NCBI GenBank assembly: GCA_003864495.1
Contig: ML133389.1
Location: 2,677,848-2,741,847 of the forward strand
From: Nemopilema nomurai
Taxonomy: Eukaryota; Cnidaria; Scyphozoa; Rhizostomeae; Rhizostomatidae
DNA: 64,000 nt
Direction: 5' to 3'
Numbering within the stretch: position 1 is the stretch's first letter; the number at the start of each line of letters is the position of its first letter. Of the stretch, positions 23,367-36,000 are shown piece by piece. The position numbers and the translations under genes are program-made. Below the pieces are notes generated by a model that had not been told where the DNA came from, searched no databases, and saw only the letters and a list, made by a program, of their open reading frames with translations.

Positions 23367-25206
23367 CCCGCGAAATTAATCGTCTTTTCCTATCGCTTAC
23401 TGTCGCCTCCAGATTGCAAGCATTTATCGAAACACAATCCAACACGCAAATTTTCCACTTCAAGATCTTTATTTTGTAAATTTTTGTAAAAGACGCTGAG
23501 ATTTTCGGCTGCAGAGCGGAGATAGTTCGGAAATAACGTAGCAGGGTTCATTGGACCGTAACCTCGACTCAATGAGCAATTCAGTTAGTGTCCATGATCA
23601 AACGGGTACCAGTCGCTGCTTGTGATTGGCCAGTTTAAATCTAATAACATCTCTGATTGGCTGGTTGATGACGGGATTGATGTTTGCTGACAGGTGATTG
23701 GCTAGTTTCGTACACAGTGGAATTATGTCATGCCGAATAAAGAGCCCGGTGAGGTAACGTTTGCAGAAAGACGCAAAATTCGTCGCTTCGTGTTTGCTTC
23801 GGGAAAAAGCAAGTTTTGCATAAACTGACAAAGTACAGTGAATTCGACACTTATGGAATATTGGTTATTATTTCGATGCACAGATTCACTCTTAGGCCCA
23901 CAGCAAAATGGTTGAAGAGCCAAAAGTACGACTATAAGCTTAAGAAGAGCTTAGTTCAATGTTCAATCACTTGTTGCGTGCTGGAAGCTGCAAGTTCTCC
24001 GTCGGAATAATGCCATCAGTCGATTCCCCTGTACATAAGCGGATGATTGGAGTTTTTTGCACTCTTTCTTGTTTTCAGATAGCGAAATCTCTGTTTGTAG
24101 TTTTGAAAGGCAAAAAGTGTTCCATAGGCTGCTGAGACATATTTTCCATTCGGAAGTTTAAGTATCTTTGATTTGACAACTTTCCTAAGAGCCAACGAAT
24201 ATTCAGACCGTCTTGCTGTAATCTGAGAAATGCAAGCTACTTTAAGCGTCTTTTAAGCAGGGTTTGAAAGCTATTAGGAAGAATTTAAGAAAAATTCATC
24301 AGAATAAAGAAATAAGTACTTTGTACATTCATAATTTATTGAATAAAAGACCAAAATGAGAAGCTTTGGAAATTAGAACTTTCCAAGAACTGCATTAAAT
24401 TACAAGGTAGGACAACATATTTGAGAAAATTCCTAGAGCAAGTCGGCCTTCGAAGAAATAATCCACTCCGAATCATTCGAACGTCATTCCCCGGGGCAAC
24501 TAGTTAAAAGGCCTAAGATTTTGACCGGTCAAAACAGCAGCCAATCAAATAACTCCATTCATGATTCGTGATTTTCGATCCGTGCCAGGAAATAACCCTA
24601 ATCACAGTTCTCTCGTGTGTTTGCAAATCTGTTCACAAAAGCTTTGGCTAACTTTGGGTTTTGTTGATTTCGCAAAAAACGCTGAGGATTCGTACAGTCA
24701 TAGTTACCTTGCTTTTCTGCTCTGACTAAATAGCTGCAGATTTCATGCTTCGATTTTACAGAAAACAAGGTGCATTGCCTTCTTTGTGAAACATATGAAA
24801 CTGATTCGGAATGTTCTATATTGTATTCCTAATTACTCTATGAAAAATCTTTTTTCGTCTGAAATCGCATTTAGTGTCAAGAATTTTAGCTACATTAATG
24901 CGTTCTCCGTTCTGTTCTTGTGACACTGAAATGTGTACAAATTCTGTCAGGGGGAATGGGGCCACAATTTGTGGGGTGCGTAGTGCTGAATTCTGTAGCT
25001 GCAATATGCATGGATGGGATTAATGTGGTGGTAAATCGTGCCCCCTAGCAAAAATTAGTGGACTCAACTCTTCACTGTCTATCCCCAGCCCCCAAACCCT
25101 CCTGAATCCTGCTACCCGCTATTGCTCCGAATTAAAATTGTTAAAAAAGCCATCTGATAAATTAGTAATCCATCCTTCCTTTTTGTTGGTATCCTCTGAT
25201 CAGCAA
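23367..25206. other. Intergenic region between the giant gene and LACTB
   Basis: Both neighbours are on the minus strand, so this holds the promoter of the giant gene (right of 23367) and the 3' flank of LACTB. No exon is supported. A dispersed repeat copy lies at about 24830-25015. Confidence 0.5.
24830..25015 (-). repeat. Dispersed repeat, copy 1
   Basis: Read on the minus strand it matches 47036-47200 and 31623-31770 on the plus strand. Shared landmarks are GCAGCTACAGAATTCA, then CCCACAAATTGTGG, then ACAGAATGTGTAC-like sequence, then GTAGCTAAA. The best frame keeps a protein-like motif (TExVxxSV...ERIxVAKIL) across two copies, so it may come from an old coding element. Confidence 0.7.
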
Positions 25207-28200
25207 TCAAGATTCTTGCGAAGAAAATAGTTTGGCAATCTCAAGGGCTGTTTTCACAAGTCCCACGTTTTGCATGTTAACCATGATAGCAACCACAACC
25301 CCTTCTGGCCTCGGTTCCATAACATTGTGCATCTGATTCATGGAAATGGTACTATTGTAGCCAATCTTTTCTGTGTCATTGACCTCTGCACTTTGACCCT
25401 TAACAGTTGCCCTTTGCTCTAGGTTATCAACATTTGAGTCTCGTGTGCTGCTGCTGCCTTCAGGCGATGACTCGCGTGGAACAATCAACAGGATACTACT
25501 TGCACCAACCGCTGCACCTGAAGAAGAAATAAAGGAAAAGCATGGTTATATTTAAACACCATTTCCGGAGAGGTGGAAGGAAATCGAAGACTCGAACGCA
25601 AACTTTCAACAAACGAGTCGAAGGTTCATGCAATAGACTCACCACCATGCATAGCGGCAAACTTCGATTTTCTACCACAGCCAAACTCTGCTGAACTTGG
25701 AAGAAGAGTCCAGCCTAGGCCATAACCCATATCATTGTAGGTCCTTGATGTCTCGCCGATCGTTACCGGGTCTGGAGTCCACATCCGCCTGACAATTTCC
25801 TCGTTCAAATAGCCTGGAAAAGCGAAGATGACGTGGCTTCAGTTATTTATAGCAAAGAGAATGGGGTAGTCCAGAAGGAGAAAGAGAAGTTGTGTATCTC
25901 ATTCGCAAAGGGTACCTCAGTCTATGGGGTCGAGTGGGGGAAGTGGAAACAGACATGGTGGGTAGTTCATAGATTGATGAGCAAGAAACCTAATCACTGG
26001 CTAAATTGGCCAATGGATATGTGAAGAGAAAAGAAAGATCTTTTTGCGGCCTCCATCCTTTATATCATTTATTAAAAGCCAACTATTTGCAGCGGCAAAA
26101 CAAGAAATCTGCAAACTCTCATAATCGCCCCTGCTACGGCCTGTATTCAAAGGCGGCGTCTATTTCACCAGAACACAAGATCAGTAGCAGGCGTGTTTTC
26201 GAACAAGGCATCACTAAAGAGATATCACTGGATTCAAGCAAACCCACCAACCTTTGAGACGTGTGGCATCCTTTTTCTCCATGTAGCTGTACAACATGAC
26301 ATTTCCTATCTTGACAAGATCTCCTACAGTCGACATGAAGCCACCGCCTGCCCATTTGTAGGAATTGTCTACATAGGGCGTATTTTGGAGCTTTCCTTTC
26401 GAATCTCTTGTGTAGTTCCTGCATAAAAATTATTTCAATCCATTCAATCGATCAATCAATCAATCAATCAGTCAATCATTACAGTCAATCAATCAATCAG
26501 TCATTATAATCAAGCAATCAGTCAGTCAGTCAATCAATCAATAGAGCGGTTTCAATACCCATCTGTTGCCCTGCAACCATTTAGTCAACCGATCAACCAC
26601 TCAACGGATCGATCAATCACTTAATCACTTTATCACATAATCACACAATTAATACAAATCAGGTGATCACGATAATCGTGACAAAGAAGCGATCCATTTC
26701 CCTGGACTCTTACTAGAGACACATTTGACTCCATGGACACTCACTTGATCACCATCTTGCAAGTTAATCGTGTAATCATCTCACCTGAAGCCGTTATAAG
26801 AATACACAAACACGTCAATTAATTTCTTGTAGAAATATCAAATCATTCAAATCAACATAACATCACTCGATCAATTGACAATCAATTTAATCATGTGATT
26901 ATCCTACCTGGATCTGTTGTAAATCATTGGATCATTCAACTCAACCAAAGTGTTCCCCAAACCAAGTTCATAGGTCATGTTTTTCATGTATTTGAGGTAA
27001 TCCATCCCAGAAGCCTTTTCGACGCAAGCACTAAGCAATGTCCAGCCATGGGTGGTGTAAAGATACTTTGAGCCTGGTTTCACGAGTAAGGGGTCTTCAC
27101 TGAAAATCTTCACTGCATCTTCTATTGTCGAGTAATGATCTTTGATGTAATACTCCTTCAACTTAAATTCATCTGCTACAGTATTTGCAGACCTTTTATC
27201 TTGTTTATTAGTCTTTTTCTCTAGTAAGCAAAGCAAGCAGTTAGCTTAAAAGTTGCTCAAATAAATGAACTAGAGGAATGCATCCACATGTTACTATGGA
27301 AACCAAATGACGCAGAGCAGCTATGGTTAAAAAACCTGTAGACACAAGAATGTTAACAGTCATCAAACACAGAAAAATTTGAGCTGTTAAAATTTTTTTA
27401 GGGTTTTCTGTAGGAAATGTGCTATCCAAAGTAAAGTTAAAAGTTACAAGGTTTGTTTTTTAAACCGTACAAAAGACTTACTTTTCTTTAGTAGGCCCTT
27501 CAAGGAGCAGGGGCAAGTTGCGGTGGTTACAAAACAGGAGGTCCCTAGAGAATACTTTAAAATTTCCAGGAGATTAAGGGCAGTCTGTTGAAATATCAGT
27601 TCAGTGTTTAATAAACTGTTCAAAGAATAGATTTTGGGAGATTATTTGACTAAAAGAGGACTGCTAAAGGTTTTGTGATTTCTAAGCAATAAGAATTTAA
27701 CTGGTACAGAGTCCTGTTCCAATAAGAAGACAGCTGTTTTAACCCAAAATGGCACAGGCTATGGTCATGAGAGAGAGCCTTACCTTTGTCATTGGATTTT
27801 TCTTTTATTGTCCCACTAGTAGTCTCTTTATCTGAAGTTTCACCTTTCTTTGATGGTAATTCCTTCTCGTAGTGTCTCACTCCACTTGTATGTGACATCA
27901 GCATTCTGGGTGTTATTGTTACCCTTTCACCATCGAATGATTTTTCAGGGAAATAATCTACATATTTCTGGATAGGCACGTCTAGTTCAAACTTGTTTTC
28001 TTGTAAAAGCTTCCCTGCGAATTAAAAAAATTAAATTGCACTCATTTATAAAGACACGAAGAGACTTGTTGGCACCAGAGAATTTAGATGACACCAAGAA
28101 TTTAGATGCTGGAAAATGCCCTATTTACAATTGCATGAAAATGTATAGTGCTTACAAGAAGTGTCTAGATATGATAAAAGTAGCCCATGATAGTGGAGCT

Positions 28201-30513
28201 AAGGGTCCGCTGGACCAGAATGTAAAGACAATCAACACCTGGCTTCATTGATTGATCTTTAAACAGATAGTTTAATGATATTGAAAAAAATACATAAGAA
28301 AATACATTGAGCAAATACAAAAGAGAAAATACATTGAGTATATATTGTGTGAAAACATGGTATTAAAATCTGAATATGAAATGAATTTTGTGTCAGGATG
28401 CCGTGTTAAGTGAGTTTGTATTTAGTTGTATGTACATTGTAAAATAATCCTAATAAAACTTAACAACACAGCAAGTGTTATGCTCAGTAATGCATGAACT
28501 ACAAAGAAATACAGATTCAGCAAACTCACAATAAAACAAGTGGAGACTTTGTTTCTCATAAAAGTCATGATTGTTTATCACAACAGAAAAGCACCCAAAA
28601 ATCTGTGGAAACTTGTAAATGTAGCAAAAATAAGGAATGATTTTGTGCATCTAAAGTTTAAGGGCACAACTAGAGAGAAGTTTAATATCACATCAAAGGG
28701 AATGTTTTTGTTCTTTATCTTCCGGTGGCCTAGGCACATTAAAACACTGATACCACACAATCCAACAGCAAAAGGAAATATTCATACACAAGATGTCAGT
28801 CGTGCCTAAAATTAGATTAAAAATTCATACCAAGAGCAATAGATGTGAGTGCTTTGCTAATACTAGCAATCCTCATGATAGTGTCTTTCTGACAGCGTAC
28901 CCCATTTTCCACATCTGCAAACCCCAGTGCTGCATCCCACACTAGTTCCCCGTCTACACTGACGGCACACACAAGTCCAGGTGAGCCAATCTCTTCTTTC
29001 ACCTGCTCCAGTTTCAAAAGCGCCTTTCTCATTGATTTCTTCCACTTCCTTTTCTTTTTGAAATTGCCACTAACTCCACAACATGTTTCAGGTGAGCTTG
29101 GTGTTGTTCTCTGTAAACTTCATTAACTCCATAACTATATACCTTATAGACCTTTCTTTTTATGAACTATTTCAAATTTTTTTTCTCTAGTCACTTTTTC
29201 ATTTGAGCAAAATTATTCTAAAAGGACTAGCAATTTGTTGATTAAACAAGTTTTTAAATTTGTTATTCTAGAGGCAAAAACAAGCTTTTGGCATTATAAA
29301 GAATAATTTAGACTATTCAGAAACTCAAAGGCTACGTGTAGACTGACTGTTACAGCTAAATTTATTTTTTACATCTCATTTTTTACAAAAGTTGTATCTG
29401 GAAGCAATGTTTGCATTTCAAACATCAAGGGAAACCTCAACAAAATATCAACTGTGGGTGATGAAAAGTAAAGCTCAAAGCTTTATTTCCATTTAAAAAT
29501 TAACTATCTTTAAACACCCATGTTTTATAGTGTAACAAATTCATACCATGATTATATCAGAGGAAAATTCAATAAACACAGCTGAAAAGATACAACATCT
29601 TCCTTAGTGAAATCTGGTTTTTCCTTAGTGGATGCAAAGCTAATAGAGTTCCATGCTAGCATTGCTCCTCCAATGCCAATTACAAAGGCCAAGCCTTTAC
29701 GGCCTCTTGAACTCCATTTCGATGCAATAAAAGGACTTTGATCTAAAAAGTGTTCAAGGTTTTAATAATAAACCCCAAAGAGTCCTGATCACATTGTGCA
29801 ATATCAAAAATTAAAAGTTAAAAAGCGTGACAAGGAAGCCTCTCAAAGATTAAACTGCTTCGTAAATACTGCACTACTTAAACCAAAACATTTGCATATA
29901 AATAAAGAGACATGAAAGGGCTTATAGAATGTAGAGACCCTTTGCACAGCAAAAGCTAGTTGTCATTTAGTCAATTTTGCAACATTTAGTCTGATCGCAA
30001 AAAGGTAAAGCATGTAAAAATGTTGCATTTAAGTACGACGTATAATTTATCTTTCTAGCTATCTTGCAAGATTTAGATAATTTTAATAGAAATTTATTAG
30101 GGGAACTCGATCTATCATCCTTTTAAACGCACAGATTAACTCACCTAACATTAAAACCCTTTCGGGACCATAAGGACATATATGTCCAAAGTGGCAATTG
30201 ACAGGTAATTTGAGAAGATATCCAGACAAAAAGTCCAAAATAATAGACATTTTTCGAGCTAAAGTAAACCGTTTTATATAAATAGAAAAGTATAAATCCC
30301 TTTTAAAGTCTCTTATGATAGTCATAAAAATATTTTTAACGATTTAACTCCACCTACGTTTAAACGATGTAGCTACATAAACAATGTATGAATAACAGCT
30401 AAAGAAGATGAGATCAAAGAAGAAAACTCGTACATACTGTCTTTTCCATGAAAACATCGAAGTCCTCTAGCTTGTGGAAAAAATTTCCAAACACCTTGCA
30501 TACGAAAGGCCAT
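25207..30513 (-). CDS. LACTB: Serine beta-lactamase-like protein LACTB, mitochondrial
   Basis: Eight exons: 30513-30438, 29742-29594, 29053-28831, 28014-27784, 27220-26908, 26418-26252, 25813-25643, 25517-25207. Total 1,641 nt, 546 residues, close to human LACTB. The N-terminus (MAFRMQGVWKFFPQARGLR) is a basic, Arg-rich mitochondrial presequence, followed by a hydrophobic segment (LAFVIGIGGAMLAW). The S-x-x-K nucleophile motif is SISK (about residues 139-142); the second motif region is SHTSGVRHYE; the third is HGGAAVGAS, where relatives have HTGG. PYVDNSYKWAGGGF and the C-terminal VxNMQNVGL are family hallmarks. LACTB forms filaments in the mitochondrial intermembrane space and affects lipid metabolism. 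The acceptor at 29053 and the donor at 29594 are the least certain junctions. Confidence 0.92.
26434..26560. repeat. (CAAT)n-type microsatellite in a LACTB intron
   Basis: Runs of CAATCAAT with interspersed CAGT and CATT changes. Looser ATCA-rich sequence continues to about 26890. Noncoding. Confidence 0.85.
28036..28251 (+). CDS. 71-residue open frame on the opposite strand inside a LACTB intron
   Basis: Not recognised. The frame has protein-like composition (KCPIYNCMKMYSAYKKCLDM, then a Gly/Ala/Lys segment) with three cysteines, ends at TGA, and an AATAAA follows about 200 nt later. No upstream exon or promoter is evident. It could be the last exon of a retrocopy or transposon fragment inserted in LACTB intron 3, or chance. 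Confidence 0.25.
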   Translation: MHSFIKTRRDLLAPENLDDTKNLDAGKCPIYNCMKMYSAYKKCLDMIKVAHDSGAKGPLDQNVKTINTWLH

Positions 30514-31109
30514 TTTGCAAAACTCGAGAAGCAGTAAATATGAAATTTACAAAATGGAAACAAAGTCCTTTTGAAACAGACTCGTTTTCAAAAAATGCCT
30601 CGCATTGCATCCAGGGCCAATAAATTGCGTTAAAAAAGTGTTGGGGATCATGTAAGACTATGATAAAACATATGTAAAAAGGACTGGATAAAACATATAT
30701 TGCTTTTCAACATCAAATCACTGAAAATGTTTCTCTGTTCTATCCTAGCTGAAATTGAGTCTCCGGTTATCTTTTTCCAACATAAGTTATGTTGAACAAA
30801 TGTTCCTGGTACAAATTTATCTAAGGCTGTTTAGCAAAACGCAAGTACTAATGGATAGAGAATACAAGATATATTTCTTCCTGCTACAAATCTTTTAATT
30901 TCAATTCTTGCACTATAGCATATTGCGGGACAGAATCGTCTTTTATATTTCTTCACCTATATTATTTTTTTAATTTCAATTTTTTGAATTTTCCCGCCAG
31001 TGACTACAGCTTTACGGCACCCAATCAAATGCCAGCAGCACGAGATACTCGATCCAGTCTTCTTTGCATCTTGCGTCCCAGTCTTTTCTCCATTCCCGCG
31101 AAATTCAAG

Positions 31110-31134
31110 ATGTCGTCAAGGCGAGGAAGAACTT
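31110..31134 (+). CDS. Possible first coding exon of a gene divergent from LACTB
   Basis: ATG at 31110 gives MSSRRGRT and then a strong GTAAGT donor (phase 1). It lies 600 bp from the LACTB start on the other strand, with a CCAATC box at about 31020, so a shared bidirectional promoter is possible. No following plus-strand exon is visible before the segmental duplication begins at about 31.6 kb. Product unknown. Confidence 0.25.
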
Positions 31135-31622
31135 GTAAGTTTTATTGTTATTCAATTTGCATTAAAGTAGTAAATATAGTAGGAAACAGCTAATTGGAAG
31201 AAAATTTTCCCATGAAATGCATCTGCTTCAGGATATGCTCTGTTTTAAAATTTTTTCGTGGACTAAAGTGTCGTGAAACTTAGTCCAGTTTTCTAAATGT
31301 ACGTACACATTAAAAACCGTTGACAATTTGTATTTTTAGGAAAATTTGCTATAATGGAAAGAAATTGAGCAGCTGAAATACTGCATAAATCCAATCGGCT
31401 TCCAAAATAATTAAACTTTAATTATAACTATATTGATAGTGAATGTTTTTTTTAACCGGGTTGGTTGCAATTTCAGCCTTTAATGTGTTTGCAAGCAAAA
31501 CAAAATAACGCAAGATGAACGTTTTATTTGGTAAATAATGAGGCACTTCCTTTAACATAATTTTAACATTCGATAACTTTAACTTAGTATTGTTTATGGC
31601 TTACATTGCTATGGGTTGACAT

Positions 31623-31770
31623 CCCACAAATTGTGGCCCCATTCCACCTGACAGAATGTGTACACATTTCAGTGTCATAAGGAAAGAACGGAGAACGCAC
31701 CACTGTAGCTAAATGATTCTTACTAATTCGATTTAAAACGAAAAATGCATTAACATCAAGTGTTGAAAAC
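31623..31770 (+). repeat. Dispersed repeat, copy 2, at the left border of duplication A
   Basis: Begins CCCACAAATTGTGGCCCCAT and aligns to 24830-25015 (inverted) and 47066-47200 (direct). It marks the point where copies A and B start to match. Confidence 0.7.
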
Positions 31771-32607
31771 CCAAGAAATCCTAATTATTTTGATTTTAGG
31801 GATTCATGAGCAAATTTTGTATTTGAAGTGCTGTTGATGAATTGAGTAGCACACGACAAATTGATTTTGTACATTCTAATGTTCTCCAATCAACTTTGCA
31901 CCCTGGACCCCAGCAGTCCTTGCCTTTCACGCAATAAACTTCAGAAGTTTCTTGATGGCTGCTTTGGGGATGAAGAAGCCTTCATTACTTGGTTGCACAA
32001 TACTGAATTAATGAAAACTGCATAATTAATGAAACGACAAAATCATGCATCACAACTACATACCAACTGCACAAAATATTTAAACAGCCAATTACTATGC
32101 AATTCCAAGATATTTTAGGAAAAAAGCAAATCTTCTTGATTGAATGGTGGATCATGTGGACATCATTATTATTATTATCATTCAAGATTACATAAACTTT
32201 GTAAACGTTTTTCTAGTGTAAACAGCAAAAGTAATAAAATCAGCGGGTTGAAAGACTTTGCAAGCTTTCTTGAGATCAGACAAAAAGAAGACAAGTATGA
32301 ATTCACTGACATCTTCCTTATCGTTCCGCAATCAATTATATTTCAATACATTACTCGGTATAATAAATACTTGTGAACTAAATATACATTATAGCTTAGC
32401 TTGATTAAATAAAGGTTACAATTAAGAAAACATTATAAATATATATATTGAAAATATATTCAAATGGGGTATAATGTTGAAGTAGGTCAAATCGCGGCGA
32501 CCTATTTTCAAAATGGTAATATGAGACAAATATTGAAATATGGGACACAGTGAAGGAGGTTAAGTTTCTGGACGACGGAAAAAATCGAACTTGAATGCTG
32601 TGTCCTT

Positions 32608-32620
32608 TGACCTTTGACCT
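32608..32620 (-). promoter_or_regulatory. DR1-type nuclear-receptor site
   Basis: TGACCTTTGACCT (AGGTCAAAGGTCA on the other strand), a perfect DR1. The same motif is kept in copy B at 47983-47995. DR1 is the preferred site of RXR, HNF4 and COUP-TF. It lies about 0.5 kb 3' of the copy A stop codon. Function is inferred from the motif only. Confidence 0.3.
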
Positions 32621-33093
32621 TTCTAATCAACATAAATAGGTCTGACTGTGGAGTGACTTTGTTATTTGGAAGGAACACTTTCAATTACAAAGAAAGAAAA
32701 TATATCGTTTTCAATATCACATTTTGAAGCATATCTGAACAACGGGTAACTTAAACCAAAAAATGACCCGAATTATGCAGAAACTACATACCCCCTTACT
32801 GCAAAAAGTTGCAGCATGATGTTAACTCATCGTTAGTTCAAGCCGATAACTATACAAGGCGAAGAGCCGAGGGTAACCAATCTCAAAAGTCAGGAGGCAA
32901 ATCTATTCACCATTACTGGATAGAAGTAAGACATTCTAACCCCTTTTTGAAGAGAAGAACGGATCTGGCCTTGTTACCACGTCGCAGACGCGGGAGGCAT
33001 GGCTTGGTACAAAATGACGTCACTTTTCGGAAACGTGGCCCCTGGGTACGAGTCTTTCTGCTGCATTCAACACCAAAACGATATTTAATGAAT

Positions 33094-36000
33094 CTAAACT
33101 TGTTTCTTCAGCCATTCCACGACGATCTTTTCATACCGAGACAACCAGTCGATGTGATTTTGGATGTTTTCCAGAGCTTGGTTTAACGCTCGTTTCCCTG
33201 TGCCTGTTTTGTGTGTCTTGAAGAAATTTTTCACCTGAAAATCAATCCAATATTTTCAACTAAACTAAATAAGCAAACATCAAAGAGAACCCCCACTGAT
33301 ATGGCTGCGCATTGCCACAACTAAAAGCATTGTCACGTCTTCGATGCTTATAACAGCTGTCACACTGAGTCAGGTTCTAAGGTCCAATCCAGCCTAAAGT
33401 ACTTTTAAATAACAAAAGATTTTTATGTGCACGTATAATGATTACATCATTACACCTATTACTTAGAGATGTCTAAAGCAAATTAAACAATAAACAAAAA
33501 AGGCTAGGGTGGTGAAGTTTTTGCCAGATTAGAGTGCGAAGTGAAACGTTGCTTGTTTGAATTACAATTTAGAATACAATTATTATTTGTACTAGAAGTT
33601 GGTAAATGAGAAGATTTTAAAAGGTTGTAGGTTACTTGCGGGGCGAAGTTCAAAGGTTATGACCTTGAGACTATGTTAACGGTGTGCATGCTAGTAGTGT
33701 GCGAAAGGACATATTTAAGGAGCTTTAAAATAACATATTTTACACTTTATCACTCGTTTGTACCTGGTCTCTTTCTTTTATTGTTTTTGCACTACCAAAA
33801 ACTAACACAATGATTTCGGATATATCAAAGGAATCTCCTCCGTATCTGAAAGAAAGGCACAAAAATTTGAAAAAATAACCGAATGAATAAATAATAAAGA
33901 AAAAAATCTGTTTACCATGTCTCTTTCCTCTACAGTTTTTCCCAATCCGAATGTCGCCTTTATTACTTTGGAAATCGTGAATGTAATTCTTGAATACCTA
34001 GCAAAAAGCGAAAATCAATGACGTCAGTGTGACGTAATAACAACAGCAACGACTGAAATATAAGCACAAGCTTCATATCAATCAATCTGGCCTCGATTCT
34101 ACTCTACAAACTTGCTTTGTGTCCTCTACTGTTCTTATCTCAGCCAACTCACAACATATTCAATTATTCCAGTATAGAAAACATTTGTTCTAGGTAGCCA
34201 TGATGCAATTTCAGTCTCTCCAACAGGCACGTCTCCTATAAGACATCAATAAGATGCTTACCATCCATTTACATACTTGGGCGCTGATGTTTAATGACTT
34301 AACGGTTAACGCAGATTTAACGCAGATTTAACGCAAAAATGGCCTAGGCTTAACAGACCTTATGCATGATGGTACAAATAGCTGACGTCATACGCATAAG
34401 TCCTAAAACCAGTGTTGATCCGAGAATTCAAAACGCGAAGCAAACGATGGTTCAGTGGAAAGCATGATATCCAAATAGTAATAAACAGAATCAGCGCAGT
34501 GGCAAAATCAAATGTCTGTTTTGAATCACCTTTCGTAAATTATGTCCCAATTCCTCATGACGAAATCCCAGGCCAGTTTCCGACCGACTTTGTTGGCCGA
34601 CACGCCGATTATGACGGAGGCGGAATCTTGGGCCCGGACCTTAGAGCTGTCCAAGGCCATTTGCAAGTACCTAGAAACAGATTTGGTGATCAAGAAGCGC
34701 CTAGGTTGTTCAAAATCTAGCAAATTCAACAATTTTTTGTGAACTTCAATTAATGACCGTTCTATTCAGACCTTCTTAACGAGCAAGTCTTTTTTAAGGT
34801 TGCTTCCCAAGTCTGACCTCTTGACCTTTCACCTTTACATTTGAATGTTTCCCTTCCGTTAGCTCGCATTAAGCCTGGTTTCCATATGGCCGTGAGGCTG
34901 CCTGCGACTGCCTGCGACTGCTTTCTGCCATCTTCCATCTTCCACCTTCGGCAAATGGAAACGTTTTGTTTGCAATTGCCTGCGGTATCGGTAACTATGC
35001 CGGTAACTAGTTAAAGTTTGAGCGGGAAAAGCTGGCGGGCAAAATTCAAAACACACATGGCTGCTGCAATAAACGCAGGCCCTATTCAATTGGCTCTTGC
35101 ATATCACATGATTCATTCCAACATAAGAATGCTGCAGGCAGCCGCAGGCAAGGCGTTTCCATTAGTAATTTGTCTGCCGGCGATACCGGGAGGCTGCCGT
35201 AAGAACCGGGAAAAGTTCAACTTTCTCCCGGCTCTCCCGGCAGTCTTACTGCACTTCAAACAGCTAACTGTGGTACCGTGAGAAAGCGTTGCCATAAAGA
35301 ATTATCTGCGGGCGATACCGTAGGGATGGAAGATGGCAGAAAGCAATCGCAGGCAGCCTTACGGCTATATGGAAACCAGGCTTAAGAAACAGGTTCGACC
35401 TTTAAACTTTAACTTGATCTTTCACTTCTGACCTTAAATGTCAATCAGACAATTCAAACTCGTAAACCATGTGCAGTGAGCAGGCAATCATAACCCAACT
35501 TTATAAAAAAACCTACTTCTTCAATATTTTTGGGTCTTCAGTCTCCGACAGAGAATACAGAATTCTGCTCTTTTCGCTTGAAACAAGCGTAGTTTCACGT
35601 CTTTGCAACAGGAACTTCCAATCATCTTCGGTTCCATATTTTATCCCAGCGGCATAAACAGATCCCTTGAGATTAGGTGGTATTGGCTTTCCGTTCTTCT
35701 TGAAATCACGGAACATCTCCAGAGCCTTTGTCTTTGCTGACGTTTCATTGTGCTTCACAGCGGAGCCAAGAATAAGGCCTCGCAGGTACCTGAAAACACA
35801 ACCAAGTTTTACAACTTCATACATGAAATAAAAGCGAAAGGGTAGTTGCAATGTGGATTCGTCGTTTATTCCCCATTCAACAAAGCTGTCCCTTGCGAAA
35901 ACTTTGATTGAGAGACTAACATAAGGGAGTTGCAATGACGTAACACATGTATATCGCTCCAATAAGCCGTAAATCGGAAAACCGCTTATTTCTCACTGCC

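Larger units (their letters stand above)
30514..33093. other. Region between LACTB and the end of aminopeptidase copy A
   Basis: Holds the putative divergent exon (31110-31134), dispersed repeat copy 2 and the left part of segmental duplication A. A minus-strand frame near 31935-31985 (GFFIPKAAIKKLLKFIA, then stop) is nearly preserved in copy B at about 47395-47450, but I cannot attach it to any gene. Confidence 0.4.

Noticed and set aside
33764..33997. Both 82-nt exons used together as constitutive exons
   Set aside because: Inclusion of both shifts the frame before exon 18; phases match exon 16 and exon 18 only when one is chosen.
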